Below, in pieces: positions 46,723 through 58,370 of a stretch of 64,000 bases of DNA. The stretch comes from Acanthacorydalis orientalis (lineage: Eukaryota; Arthropoda; Insecta; Megaloptera; Corydalidae). Every line of letters begins with the position of its first letter. The stretch's first letter is position 1. The position numbers and the translations under genes were made by a program. Below the pieces are notes generated by a model. That model was given only the letters and a program-made list of their open reading frames with translations, was not told the DNA's origin and made no database searches. Location of the stretch: contig CM068317.1 of the NCBI GenBank assembly GCA_034766995.1, positions 49,914,425-49,978,424 of the forward strand, read 5' to 3'.

Positions 46723-47651
46723 ATTTATAAATAATACTATATATATATAAACATTAATTTTAATTATGAACTATAATATTTTTTTATCGTTTTTTTATAC
46801 TTTCAAAGAAAAATTGCCCTGTCATATATAAATATATATATATATTATATTTTTATCATCACACGTACGAAAAAACTCATTTTTTCTAATTTTATATTTT
46901 CATTTATATCGAGGTTATTGATTTTAGAGGCTGTAAATCGATACTGTATTAAGTGGCCTTTATGTGGTTGAATTTCAATGGGACGGTTGTACTTAAAGAA
47001 TTCACGATTGAAAGAAAGCTGTATCACGTTTTCATAAAATATATCAGTACATTTTTTCACTTGTAAATATTTCATTTTAATACCCCGATGAGCAGTCATG
47101 AACAATGTGTGTAATAATTATGATACATTTTATATTTATAATTTTCAACTGAATGCGATTCAATGACTGTCAGCTCTAGAAACTGTTACAGTGTGTAAAA
47201 AGAAGTTTTAAATTAATAAATAATTTTTTCCAGCAGAAAAGTAATTAATTTACTATTATATTATTTGTAACTTAAAACATGCAGTACGCAATATTATATT
47301 TTGTCCCTTTACGTTCTGTCGGAATTTCTCCGTCTGTAAAAAAACAATTCAAAACATGGCATTTAACAAAAATTATATTTTCTGTTCTCATATGTTCTTT
47401 TTCATGATAAGAAATACATTGTTCCATTATTGCATTCTTTAAGGTTTTGCTGTGGTTTTAACGAAATGGCCTTCCAGTCGATCCAGTAGAACTAGATATT
47501 ATCAGTGTAATACTGTCGGCAAAGAAGATAACAAAAGGTGTGTGTCGTACTATTGTGTGAAATCAATACTGCTGACTTTGTTCCACTTTATAACTTCTCG
47601 CCTGTCGGCCGGTTCTGTTTCATCTTATTGTAATTTCTATACTAAATATAC
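46723..47651. other. Spacer between septin and DCTN6
   Basis: About 930 bp of AT-rich DNA with short TA runs. It must hold the septin 3' UTR and the DCTN6 promoter and 5' UTR. The CG content rises from about 47440, a likely transcription-start region for DCTN6. Confidence 0.5.
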
Positions 47652-47678
47652 ATGACAGCTCGACCACACCGATTAGAA

Positions 47679-48443
47679 ATGTCAAAGGTGCATTATCATA
47701 AAAACGAGTAAGTAACTAACTCGCACCAAATTGTGACAGCGAGGTTCTATATTTTGCAACCTGCATTTTCAATTCTAGTATCAAAATATCAGCGAAGGCG
47801 ATAGTGTGCGACGAATCTAAACTAAGGGGCGATATAACGATCGGCGCCGGCACTGTCATCCACCCGAAAGCGACAATCCTCGCCGAAGCGGGACCGATCG
47901 TTATCGGTGAAGGATGTCTGATCGAAGAACAATCGAAGATCGTCCACAGGTACCGACACTAGTCGATCCGAGTTTCGATACATCTGACGGTTATCGTTTT
48001 CAGGTTACCGATCGACGAACCTCCTTCGGAAACGACCCCCGTCCTGTTCATCGGGTCGAATAACGTTTTCGAAGTAGGCAGCGTCTGCGAAGCGAGAAGC
48101 GTCGGCGACAACAACATATTAGAATGTAAAGCGTACGTCGGGCCGCGCGTGACCGTATCGAACGGCTGTTCCGTAGGTGCCGCTTGCAGGCTGACTCGAG
48201 AACAGGTGTTAGAGGATCACACGGTCATATTCGGAGACCTGTGTCAACAGAGAAACAGTCTAGGAAAACCGACAGTGAGTATCACGTCGACTTTTATAAC
48301 GATCGTACGACGAACGTCGGATCGAAACGAGACGGATTATGAAACGACGGTCTGTTTTTTAGTCGCAAACGTTGCAGCTCGATTACTTATCGAAAATGTT
48401 GCCGAACTATCATCACTTGAGGAGGCCTAATCGAAAGAATTGA
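47679..48443 (+). CDS. DCTN6: Dynactin subunit 6 (p27), complete four-exon gene
   Basis: Pointed-end subunit of dynactin, the cofactor that links cytoplasmic dynein to cargo. With DCTN5/p25 it forms the tip that binds some cargoes. Exons are 47679-47707, 47779-47949, 48004-48274 and 48363-48443, with GT-AG introns of 71, 54 and 88 bp. The product is 183 residues (human 190). An in-frame upstream ATG at 47652 would add nine residues (MTARPHRLE); I prefer the inner one, whose product [10 protein letters not shown] better matches the family N-terminus. The left-handed beta-helix hexapeptide repeats are plain: [37 protein letters not shown], then [20 protein letters not shown] and [20 protein letters not shown]. 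The C-terminal tail [19 protein letters not shown] is diagnostic of DCTN6. The middle loop, [14 protein letters not shown], is shorter than in vertebrates. It lies on the same strand 0.95 kb after the septin gene; no lesion is seen. Confidence 0.96.
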
Positions 48444-49408
48444 TCTGTATCGGTACTGTGATTGATTTTAAAGTCTTGCAGATTTTATTTTGTACTATTT
48501 ATGGTTTTGTATCAGAAATGTATTTATTAAGTAAACATATATTTACGTGTAAACTCTTCATTGCTAGTATAGATCATTGTATCACTCTCTGTAACAGCCA
48601 TTCATATCACTTTTTGTCGACCACAATCATAAATAACAAATCTTAGAATCACGGAACAAAAATCATACTTTCATTAAATTTATTCGCAAAGGAACAAGTT
48701 TCCTACGTTTTAACATCCTCGGACATTCTATTATTTCTCTCGGTCTGGCCGTAATTTCATAAAATTATTAAAAAGAAGCGTATTTTTTTAAATTTCTATT
48801 TATTATCACGTGCAGTAATTTGTACCATAAAACACAATATTAAATAGCAATACCTACCTTTAATATCTGTAGATATTACCCCGACAACTATTTCATGCGA
48901 AACCTAGATAAGTGAAAGAAAGATATCTAAATAAAAATAACTACTTCTTTTATTTCATTTATTCGAATATATTTTTGTCATAACACCTGAAAATAAAATA
49001 CCAGTACACTCAATCTAAAAAATAAACATTTTTTTTTAATATGCTGTACGTCATATCTCATGTATTCAAATATGACGAATCAACATTTGAAAAGTATTCT
49101 ATAATATTAATAAGGTACTATATAAAAACAATCACTTAAAAGATGACATCAATATTAAATGTTGTCAACAATGGATAACCATTTGATATAAATTAAAAAT
49201 TTTTTGAAAAACAACTCTGCAGCCATTAAAAATTATTAAATACAATAATCAATTTTAGATGTAGAGTAAAGCTATATGACTAAATTTCAATTTTTGAAAT
49301 TCTTGGACTCATCAACAATCGTGCCATCGTTTGTTGTTTTTAATACGATCTTAAAAGATGTTTAAACTTCAAATAATTAAAATGTATAATAATTATTAAT
49401 ACATATAT

Positions 49409-49467
<59 letters not shown>

Positions 49468-49569
49468 CAAAATTATCAACAAAAAATCGATGACGTCGAG
49501 GTTTTGAAAAATATGTTTATTGTTTCATTCAGACATATACAGGCTTATAATTGAAATGGGGGCGAGCAC
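48444..49569. other. Intergenic, DCTN6 3' UTR then AT-rich DNA
   Basis: Very AT-rich with a (TA)n tract at 49412-49463. ATTAAA-type hexamers (for example near 48675) could end the DCTN6 transcript, but none stands out. Confidence 0.5.
49412..49463. repeat. (TA)n microsatellite
   Basis: About 50 bp of TA. Confidence 0.95.
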
Positions 49570-49745
49570 AGCCAAGCTTTTCGATCGATTAAATGTTCAA
49601 TAATTGTTTATTGATCATTTTTGATTGTTGCTCAGCACTGTTAAATAGTAATGATCGATAATAATTTTAGCCGGATTATTGTTTGTGGGGCGAAGAAAGA
49701 GTTCATATGAAAATTATGATTTGAATGAAATTAATTTTGCGGTTT
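49570..49745. mobile_element. Foldback MITE copy, both arms without core
   Basis: A forward arm (TTTTCGATCGATTAAATG, TTCAATAATTGTTTATTGAT, TTTTGATTGTTGCTCAGCAC) is followed by a reverse arm (AATGATCGATAATAAT, TTGTTTGTGGGGCGAAGAAA, GAGTTCATATGAAAATTATG). The conserved GCCATC core between them is deleted. Confidence 0.65.
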
Positions 49746-50224
49746 TTGTCCACAAAAAAATATACTTTTCCTATTGTCACCGAGTAACGACTCAGAAGTA
49801 ATGTCTTTTAATTATCGAAGTACAACTGTTTCCTTTAAATTCGTGTCACTTTCTTCGGTCTATTCGATGCAGCCACCAAAATGTTTCATAGGATTTCGAT
49901 GTTATACCCACGTATACGGCCATTGTTACGGCCTTCAATCTCACAAAGATTCAGGTCTTTACAATCTCGCTAATCCACCCAGTCTTACATAAAAACACCA
50001 CTGTGCTCCTCATCGCATTATTAAGACTCTCCCTGAGTGATCAACGGCAAAGCATGCATTCAGCAAGCGATCAATTATCTTCCGAAATGGTGTATATACA
50101 AGTTATTAGCATTTCTGTACCAAATCTGGTTTAGTATTCTTCCGATCATGGACATATATATCCAATTTCACAAACGAATGGTTTTTTTCACTCCACATAC
50201 CACACCAAAACTTCGCGATCAAAA
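49746..50224. other. Intergenic, no gene seen
   Basis: Open frames of 72 and 90 codons on the plus strand (49774-49992 and 50037-50309) lack domains; the second runs into a MITE copy. Confidence 0.5.
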
Positions 50225-50430
50225 GTCGCAGATTTTTCTGTACCTCGACGTTCTGAGGCATTTAAACGGCTTTGCCATCGAAATGCGCATAAGTGTCGAT
50301 AGAAAATAATCAGTCATAATCTACTGAATATTTTTGATCGAAAAATGTTTGTTAGTCGGTTAGTGGAGTGAAAAAATAATTCATATATGGAAGTGAATTT
50401 GTGCCACAGTATCAGAACTCTTGTTCATGT
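50225..50430 (-). mobile_element. Foldback MITE copy, reverse arm with outer terminus
   Basis: GATTTTTCTGTACCTCGACG, TTCTGAGGCATTTAAACGGC, TTTGCCATCGAAATGCGCAT, AATCTACTGAATATTTTTGA, GTTAGTGGAGTGAAAAAATA, ATTCATATATGGAAGTGAAT and TTGTGCCACAGTATCAGAAC follow the family order through to its terminus. Confidence 0.8.
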
Positions 50431-50558
50431 TCAGTTTTAAATTCGTACACTTTCTTATTTCATAAGTAAAGCAGACTGTGAATATTTAAGGGAAAAAATC
50501 GACAGTTTTCGTGTTAATGGAAATGAGGCTCAATAAAGATTCGACTTAGTGAAGAATT

Positions 50559-50562
<4 letters not shown>

Positions 50563-50596
<34 letters not shown>
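50563..50596. repeat. (TA)n microsatellite
   Basis: About 34 bp of TA. Confidence 0.95.
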
Positions 50597-50598
<2 letters not shown>

Positions 50599-50729
50599 CG
50601 GTTTTCTTCTATTACAAACATTTTTCCGTGCAAAGGACTAAGAATACTTTGTTCTCAGTTTTTGTCTGTGTGTTTCTCTACACTGTTTAAAATTGCTGAA
50701 TTACTTTAACATTTAGGTTCCTTTTTTCA

Positions 50730-50731
<2 letters not shown>

Positions 50732-50776
<45 letters not shown>
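50732..50776. repeat. (TA)n microsatellite
   Basis: About 45 bp of TA. Confidence 0.95.
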
Positions 50777-50779
<3 letters not shown>

Positions 50780-51083
50780 ATGCATATTTAACACCACGTT
50801 TATCATAAGATTATACAAGTTTGTGTCGTAAATTAATAATGTTGTAATATTGGTTTTAAACATTGCAGAAATAGAATAGATTGTAAAAAACGAACTATTT
50901 AGATACGTCTGATAACAAACACTTCTGATAAGTGTTTATTCACTCTTAATCTATGCTAATAATATTTGTAACATTTATGCGATTGTGTGTGTCCCTATAC
51001 ACACAACTTATAAATCTGATGGTAAGATTAATGCTATCTGTAATTATGTGGAATGCAAATAAGACGGATTAACAATAATTTTG

Positions 51084-51086
<3 letters not shown>

Positions 51087-51158
<72 letters not shown>
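51087..51158. repeat. Compound (TC)n(TA)n microsatellite
   Basis: About 27 bp of TC running without interruption into about 44 bp of TA. Confidence 0.95.
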
Positions 51159-51159
<1 letters not shown>

Positions 51160-51682
51160 TATTGATTCGTATTCTATAAAAGATCACAGAAAGAAACACA
51201 TTCAACGACAAAAATATGTAAGTGGAAATTTTATAAATCGTGTAAACAGTTTCGCACATCTCTACGTTCCGATCATAAAACGTGCGAACGCCGAGCAGAA
51301 TAGAAAACCACGCGCGAATAATTCATTTATTTATTTTATTTATGACAAAGTAAAAATCCGTGCATTGTTTTCGTGGGCACTAGATCCGTTTACAGAGCGA
51401 CAATAGAATTTTCCACGAGCGGCCGTCGCTGTTGAAACAAGATAATAGCGCATCAATCTAATTATTGTCCCGTGCAATTATCAAGAAACGTTGCCCGTTC
51501 GTCGCAATAAAAATGTGTTTTTTTTTAAAAAAAAACTGTATGCGGAGGGAAAACAAACGCGTGTAAAAATATAGAACGATCGTAACTCATATCTGCTGTT
51601 ATCATTGTGCAAACACTGTCGCTTGTAATCATCCCTTTGCCAAGGTAAATACGTGCAAGTGAATGTCTTCTCTCCGGCGTTG

Positions 51683-51684
<2 letters not shown>

Positions 51685-51744
<60 letters not shown>
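51685..51744. repeat. (TA)n microsatellite
   Basis: About 60 bp of TA. Confidence 0.95.
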
Positions 51745-51752
<8 letters not shown>

Positions 51753-52184
51753 TTTGACGTTTGCGTTTGCTTAAAAAACAAGTCCGCCAGATAAGAGTAC
51801 TGTAAGAGCGAGTGTTTCATTACTTTTCATACATTTTAATTTCAATGTTTGTTTGATTCAAACATTCTTATTTACAGATTGAAAAAAAACATTTTCTATC
51901 GTTCATAATCATTTATGTAAGATAATTGTTGAGATTTCGAAATGTTCATTTTACTTGATGATTCTTTATAAATTCCACGTAGATTAACTAATAAGAATTA
52001 AAAATAAACAGATAAAATATATACGTCGACATGCATACCGCGCCCATTTCTTGATATTTAGAGGTACCGAGTTTGAGTGTCATAGTGTGATAGTTCGATG
52101 GCGAACGTTAAAATTGTCTAGTCGGACTCGATATAAATCTCTCGGTACTGATTTCGACGATTGAACGAGTGGGTACAAGGAAAT

Positions 52185-52370
52185 CAGAGTTTTCAGTGCC
52201 TTAATGCTGCGATGTCGACAGCATTGGCATCTAAATACGTTCGAGCGACAACCAATAATGATTTATTGAACATTTTTGATCGGAAAATAATTTATCGTTT
52301 GTGAAGCGAGGAAACAATTCATGTGTTATAGCGAATTTGGCAAATTATGTAGATTCGGACTATAGTGCAA
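52185..52370 (-). mobile_element. Foldback MITE copy, reverse arm
   Basis: CAGTGCCTTAATGCTGCGAT, GACAGCATTGGCATCTAAAT, CCAATAATGATTTATTGAAC, ATTTTTGATCGGAAAATAAT, TTTGTGAAGCGAGGAAACAA and TTCATGTGTTATAGCGAATT match in order. The outer terminus is decayed. Confidence 0.7.
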
Positions 52371-52734
52371 ATGGAAAACTTTCTTATTAAAGTTTGAATT
52401 TTCATTCTAGATACACTTTTCGATGATGTATTATTAGGAAGATTACAGACAGTAGCTCAAGCACTTTCATATGAAGTTAGTTTAGCGTTGATTTTAATTA
52501 TTAATCTCGGTGTCGGAATGTGCATTCTGATGAAATAATCGGCCGTCAGTTAAATTTAATTCGTCTAAAAATCATTAAAGACTAATTGAATACTTGTATA
52601 CAGAGTTAGGCTGTGTATATACGTTCCGACTTTATCATAGCACGCCTTGGAAAATGTCGACGTTGTAAAATAACAAAAATCCTCTTCCGTTGCGTGGACA
52701 ACCGCACATTTATACATTTAACTACACCGCGATT
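52371..52734. other. Intergenic, no gene seen
   Basis: Plain AT-rich DNA. Confidence 0.5.
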
Positions 52735-52950
52735 TGTTTATAATTATTCAGATCATAGTAAACAGTTTTGTACAAGTTCGTTTTCTCGAATGATTTGTTT
52801 TTCGACCACAAAAATCACAAACAATTTGATCAAAAATCGTCATCGAAATGCACGTAAGTAACAATCAGTGATGATGTGTGACTAGAAAATTGTTTGCGGT
52901 TTGTGATATAAAAAAAAACGAGTTCAAATCAATTCAGCTTGTTTGTAACC
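52735..52950. mobile_element. Foldback MITE copy, both arms, compressed
   Basis: A shortened forward arm (CAAGTTCGTTTTCTCG, ACAAACAATTTGATCAAAAA) meets a reverse arm (GTCATCGAAATGCACGTAAG, TAACAATCAGTGATGATG, AATTGTTTGCGGTTTGTGAT, AAACGAGTTCAAATCAATTC). The centre is deleted. Confidence 0.6.
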
Positions 52951-54234
52951 ATTGTCAGTTCTAATCCTCGGCTGCCTTGATTTTTTTTAAAAAAAAGAAT
53001 TATAGTTAACAATGAATTGTTTCCCCGCCCACTTGTTACATTTTTTTATCAGCTTATAAATTTATTACAAATTGGAATTATCGTCCTAGTATATATTTGT
53101 ATTTAGAAACGTTTAGAAGATGCACTATTATCAAAGAATAAATATACTAATACAGAGAGTGAATGTGTCAAGATGCGTGTCATGTATGAATTACAGATTC
53201 GAATTTCTATTCGGTCGCCATCGACCCAAACGTTCGAACAATGCACACAGTTCACAGTACATTCATGTCTATGAAACTTAATTAGAAAATGTGTTTATGT
53301 GTGTGTGTTTATATAAATGGCTGGTGTGTGTGAATGTGTGCATCTGTAACTTTTTTTCTAACGCTGCACCGTTCTTTCCCCGCGCACCGTCGTCTTTTTC
53401 CACAGTCGCCGTAACCCATTTAGTACATCGACGAGATGTAAATTGGCTCGTTATTCATAATAGTCGTTCGTATTGTGTTGTATCCGTGTTTTCTATTTCT
53501 CTAACAATGTTGACACTGCGCCGTACGGTAAATAATAATCACCGTGAAAAATTGTTTATAAGTCAGAGTTGTGTGCGCTGTCATTTGTTATTTTATGCAT
53601 TTATGTCATCTTGTTGACAGTACGTGTTAGATGTCATACTCGCTCTATATACTCACTCGTTTACAAACACACTTATACGCACACACACTGTGTCACATGT
53701 ACACTGTTTCAAACTTTCGCATTTTACATGTTTTTTTTTGTTTTTTGAAGCTAGAGCAATTATATATCCTACAACGGCGCCCGTGTGGAAATTCATTAAC
53801 TTCCAGAATCCGTTGTCATTAGAAAAAAAATCCTACTGATATCTCTAGTAATTCATATTAAATAATAAGTTATAACGTGATCCATAAGTCACACACACAC
53901 ACTCCCTGTTTTCGATTTTCGATTCTCTCGGCCATAAATCCGACGATTCGTGCAGACGACGATTTAATTCGTCCATAAAGAGAGCAACTCCATGACAGTG
54001 ATTACGTATACTGTACTGTCGACGGATAGCTCTCTTTATTTTCGAATTAATTTGTTGTTCAGTAGAGCGACATCGATCTGGACAGAAGCAGGTACTCGTT
54101 CGAATGTTTCTCTCTGCAAAATAGAGTATAGATATTTTAATATATATAATAAATCAAATTCCAATTCTGATTTAAACAGTTTTCTAATTTTATTTGCAGA
54201 TTTTTCAAACACGCAATTTATTATCGACATAAGA
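52951..54234. other. Intergenic, no gene seen
   Basis: Moderately AT-rich with GT- and CA-rich patches near 53290-53340, 53660-53690 and 53890. Plus-strand frames up to 108 codons show no domains. Confidence 0.5.
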
Positions 54235-54390
54235 GCACTTAACTCTCGAAAATGAATACTTTTTTCGCTGCATAAACCATAAAACAATTTCTGATCAAAA
54301 GTGTTCAATAAATCCTTATTGGCTTGGTCATATTTGATTTTTGCTTGTGCCCATTTCGACGGCGATACTATCATGTTCCTAGTCAATAAT
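54235..54390 (+). mobile_element. Foldback MITE copy, forward arm
   Basis: ACTCTCGAAAATGAATACTT, TTTCGCTGCATAAACCATAA, TTTCTGATCAAAAGTGTTCA, ATAAATCCTTATTGGC, TTTTTGCTTGTGCCCATTTC and GACGGCGATACTATCATG follow the forward order; the part after the core is lost. Confidence 0.7.
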
Positions 54391-55032
54391 AATATCAAGT
54401 TTCTTTTAGGATAGATACTGAAAGGATTTTTTCGAAAAGTAAAAAAATATGGGAGTTGTAATGGTCTGCAGCCAAGTGCGCTGTACACATACACATGGTT
54501 TACTGTGTGAATTAAAAAGTACATTTTTCACCTGATTATTTTTTTACCGAAACGAAAACACAATCTAAAATTCGGTTTGTCATATTTTTTTACCGTCAAA
54601 CGACCGACAATATCAAAAACACACACACATCTCAATCCCTGGTTTCTTGTCTCGCCGTTACGCCACTGTCGAACACAGATTTGTCCTGACGGCCAGTCTG
54701 TATTTTTTGAATAATTAACACTCCGCCGTGTATCGTACAAATAAGCACAGCTTATTTACTGAACCAATTAATACTCAGTTAGTAACTGGTGAACGTTTTG
54801 CAATTTTCGACATTAGTGTGTATCTTTTTTTTACTAATAATTAAGTGCACGGTGGCGGTTATAGCCTCACACACCGTCCATATCACAGAAACATCTTGCA
54901 GCATAATTAGTAAACATTAGTTATAAAAGAGCAACAGTCGACGTTACGAATAAAAATTAAATAAATAAATAAAAAGCTGTACGTTAAGTTCGACTGATAT
55001 GGAGTAGGCTGTTTAAAAAAACGCAAGGCTGT
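54391..55032. other. Intergenic, no gene seen
   Basis: No supported gene. A 162-codon minus-strand frame (54036-54524) spans the MITE and both flanks and has no recognisable domain. Confidence 0.5.
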
Positions 55033-55790
55033 CGATACAAATTTGTATCGAGATTATTCTTAATTCAAATGAGTAAACATCGAAGTATCTAGTCGTCGGT
55101 GTAAAAACATTTCAGAGTACTTTTCCTGTCATTTAAAATGATTTACAATCGAAATGTAATTAACTCGTATAACATGTAAATAATTAGAATCAAATCATCT
55201 TATATGTTCTCGAATGAACACTGATAAGCCCTGTAGGATTAATTTTCACATAGAAACCGTACTGTTTCTCTTATTCGAATAATAAATTTATTTTTAATTC
55301 GAATGACTAAACATGAAAGTATCTAGTCGTCGTTGCAATAAAAAATATCATAACGATGTTGTTGTCATTTCTTATGACATGAATTATGATTGACCTGTAA
55401 TTGATTTTAATTCATATGAAATCAGGCTTTTTTATAATTTTTTGTTCTAAACAACACGAATTGAAAGTATATATAATTCTCTATAATTTACTCTCACACA
55501 ACTAAACTGAATTCTGGTAGGAATTGTATTTTCGCGATTATTCACTATTCAAAGGAATATACATGAAAATATCTAGTCGTCTGGGGGAAAAAAACATCAG
55601 AACAATTTCCTTGTCATTTAAAATGATTTTCAATTTAATTATGTTCGGTTCAAAATCGCCTCTTTACATTTTCTCGAAGAAAATACTGATCAGTGATTTA
55701 TATTGTTGTAGAATTCAATTTATAAAAACCTATTAGTGCATTCTATTGTCTCGAATAAAAAAAATATATATATACTTTTGAAATTTTTAT
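55033..55790. repeat. Tandem repeat, about 240-bp period, three units
   Basis: The block (A/C)ATG/CGAAnATATCTAGTCGTC-like recurs at about 55080, 55314 and 55564. It is preceded each time by a GATTATTC/ATTCGAAT-like stretch and followed by a poly-A patch, AACATC/TTC and a CATTTnTnATGA(T/C) block. Intervals are 234 and 250 bp with identity roughly 65-75%. The first unit opens with an 18-bp perfect palindrome, CGATACAAATTTGTATCG (about 55034-55051). Confidence 0.65.
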
Positions 55791-56904
55791 ATTGTTTTAT
55801 GAGAGCGTTTAAAGAATACGTCGATATCTTAAGAATAAAATAAGCACGTTTCAACAACAATAACTATTCATTTCGCTCCAATAAAACTTCTGACTTTTTT
55901 TCTTCATTTTATAAATATGGACGTACACACACACACACACACACGCCGGGCATGTCTCTGTGTGCGTCCGTATCGAATGTGTGTGCATACGTACGCCGAC
56001 TGCTGATAACAGAAAAATAGCACAGGTCATAAAACGATATTATTGATTGTTTCTATACCTAGTCGATAAATCGAACATAAAAATGTGTTTGAAATGAGCG
56101 CGCGGCGTCTGCGTACGATTGTTTGCGCTCTCTTGTGCAACAGAGCAGCAGCGGCTCTCTTACGTGAATGTAAATAACAGTAGACATGCCGGCCGTTTCG
56201 AAACAGTGTTAACGGATTTAGCATTGAGAGAGATGATTTCACTCTCGTGTATGGCGGCCGGGAGCGAACGTGTGAATTATACGTGAAAATAATCGAACGT
56301 TTCGCAAACAGCAAGAGGCGACGGTTACACGGGCGCGCCTGATCCGAACGAATCGTGGCCGGTCGGCGAAATCTCTGAACGGCAATCGTGTCGACTAAAT
56401 CACAGTAATATATAATCGATCGAGAATCCCGCAGACGCCGTCCAAGTTGAATACCGCGGTGAATCGGATCTCGCGACTCACTACCCCAAACGTGGTCTGC
56501 TTAGTCGAAACGTCCACGAATCGATGTCACTGTTCACTTTGATCTCTCGCCGAATCGATCAGAGTGAGCGATACTGTCGAGAGCAATTGTTAAACGTTTT
56601 GATTAATAAGACAGCACGCCGCCCGCTCAGATAAATGAGAACGTTGGCAGACATTCGTTTTGAAAACAACACAAAATCACTGATCGTGCATTCCTCGTTT
56701 TAGTTTCTCAATCCCGAGGGAATACGCGGAGAAAAGAAATTGTTCCCGATAATTCGTTCCGAAAGCTCGCGTCCCTATCGAAAATTCCGCATTTACACAT
56801 CTTTTCTATAATTTTCTACTCTATTCTTATATTCAGTTTAATTTTTATTTAAAAAGAACGATGCATACTACTGTTTTGATACAGTAACTACATATATTTA
56901 CTTT
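55791..56904. other. Intergenic with a GC-rich patch
   Basis: A (CA)n run is at 55926-55944 and a CG-rich patch at 56090-56560 with no recognisable coding content. Confidence 0.5.
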
Positions 56905-57110
56905 ATGATCTTCAGAACGCCAAGGCACAGATATGTATATACCTTGGCGCTCTGGACATGATGGAATTGGCATCGAAATCAACGTAGGAAAGAGTGGTCA
57001 CTGATTATTTCTTGAACATTTTTGACCAGAAAAAATGTTTTTTTTTTTTTTTGTTTGTGGAATGAAAAAACTATTCATTTGTGAAAGAGCGGATGATTCG
57101 GATAATCTTT
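56905..57110 (-). mobile_element. Foldback MITE copy: palindrome centre plus reverse arm
   Basis: TTCAGAACGCCAAGGCACAG and TACCTTGGCGCTCTGGACAT face each other across about 12 bp, showing the centre of the palindrome. The reverse arm follows: ATGGAATTGGCATCGAAATC, TTATTTCTTGAACATTTTTG, ACCAGAAAAAATG, TTTGTTTGTGGAATGAAAAA, CTATTCATTTGTGAAAGAGC. The forward arm is missing. Confidence 0.8.
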
Positions 57111-57279
57111 GATGAAATTCATTATTTGCTGAGTACCTGATTAATGATTTAAAAAGATAAAATTGTTTCGCAATCTGTTTTTTTTACTAATATCGTTCAT
57201 TCCAGTTTTTTGTACATTTTCACGTACTGTTTCTGTTTGTTTTCTCCACATACCTCTCGAACTACGATAATAGTTGATG
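57111..57279. other. Short spacer between MITE copies
   Basis: AT-rich, nothing recognised. Confidence 0.5.
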
Positions 57280-57525
57280 GAAGTGTGATTAAATTCATTT
57301 TTATAAATTAAATTCGCTTACCACAAACCATATATTTTTTTTCTGGACTAGATAATACTTATAAACCTTCACAAATGAATTCTTTTCTTCTCTGTTACAA
57401 AGCACACTAGATCACCGCCCTACAATCTAAACCATACAATGTTGGCGTGATTTGTGAGGTGAAAAAAGAATTCATTTGTAAAGTGGATTTGGCCGCAGTG
57501 TCAGAATTGTTTTTGTAACATTTAT
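57280..57525. mobile_element. Foldback MITE copy or copies, arms without core
   Basis: Outer-arm pieces in forward orientation (57280-57350: ATTAAATTCATTTTTATAAA, TTACCACAAACCATA; and 57365-57392: TTCACAAATGAATTCTTTTC) face a reverse outer arm (57450-57525). The reverse arm reads TGATTTGTGAGGTGAAAAAA, GAATTCATTTGTAAAGTGGA and TTTGGCCGCAGTGTCAGAAT. The core is missing; possibly two overlapping insertions. Confidence 0.65.
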
Positions 57526-57594
57526 GAACTTTGGATGTAAGCAGAGTAATTGAATGGTTTCTAAAGAACAGTCAACGAAATTTCAACAATCCGA

Positions 57595-57760
57595 TATGAG
57601 TTTTAAGATATTTCTGTATCTTAACGCTCTGAAGATGATAGAATTTCTTTCGAAATGCGTATAAGCATCAATCAAAAACTATCGATAATCAACTATTGAA
57701 AATTTTTAACGGATTGCTTTTGTAGTTACTGGGGCAAGGAAAAAATTGTATTTAGTTAAT
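57595..57760 (-). mobile_element. Foldback MITE copy, reverse arm with core
   Basis: ATTTCTGTATCTTAACGCTC, TGAAGATGATAGAATTTCTT, TCGAAATGCGTATAAGCATC, AATCAAAAACTATCGATAAT, ACTATTGAAAATTTTTAACG and AAGGAAAAAATTGTATTTAG match the family order; the outer terminus is lost. Confidence 0.75.
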
Positions 57761-58370
57761 CAATGAACATTTCTTTGAACTGGCGTCTGGTTTCTGATGT
57801 GAAAATTCATCTATGAAGCTCAAAAAATAGCACAGAAAAATAACAGTTTGCTTTTATCTATCTCGGTGTTCGTCCCTAACAATTATCGTGTAAAAAAACG
57901 GGTATATGTGATAGTAGGTACGTGTCAGTATTGTTTCGAAGTTTTATTGATTCGGAATAGTTGAACAAATATCGACACCTGTCGGTGCAACGCACGCGAA
58001 CACTTGTTCGGAACGAGACGAATCACACGAGCGAAAAAGTACACGTGTTACTCGCACGTGCATAAAACTTACTTAATTTTCTTCATTTCGATTCTGTTGT
58101 AGTCGTGTTCGACTGTTAGTTACTCATTTTAAGAATGAAAGAAAGTCTGTGCGTGGAGACGTACAAGATTTCATGTAAAAGTGAGAATAATTACAGAAAC
58201 AGGATATGTATGCGTACAGGAGGACAAAACATTTTCGCAAATAAATTTCAATGAAATAATGCAGGAAAGTTGTGTCGTGAGTTGCGCGATTAAAATTTAT
58301 TTCATAGTGAGGAGAATCACAGGACGGCTCGTCTCTGAAAATATCCGAACTTCGAACCTGATCGTACGTT
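57761..58370. other. Intergenic, no gene seen
   Basis: AT-rich with a modest CG-rich patch near 57970-58060. An 88-codon plus-strand frame (58181-58447) runs into the next MITE and is not convincing. Confidence 0.5.

Larger units (their letters stand above)
50431..52184. other. Intergenic dominated by TA/CT tracts
   Basis: TA tracts at 50563-50596, 50732-50776 and 51685-51744, and a compound CT/TA tract at 51087-51158. Frames of over 80 codons here are YIYI-type artefacts of these tracts. Confidence 0.6.

Noticed and set aside
54036..54524. 162-codon minus-strand open frame
   Set aside because: Contains a foldback MITE forward arm (54235-54390) read in reverse. No domain, no plausible splice framework.
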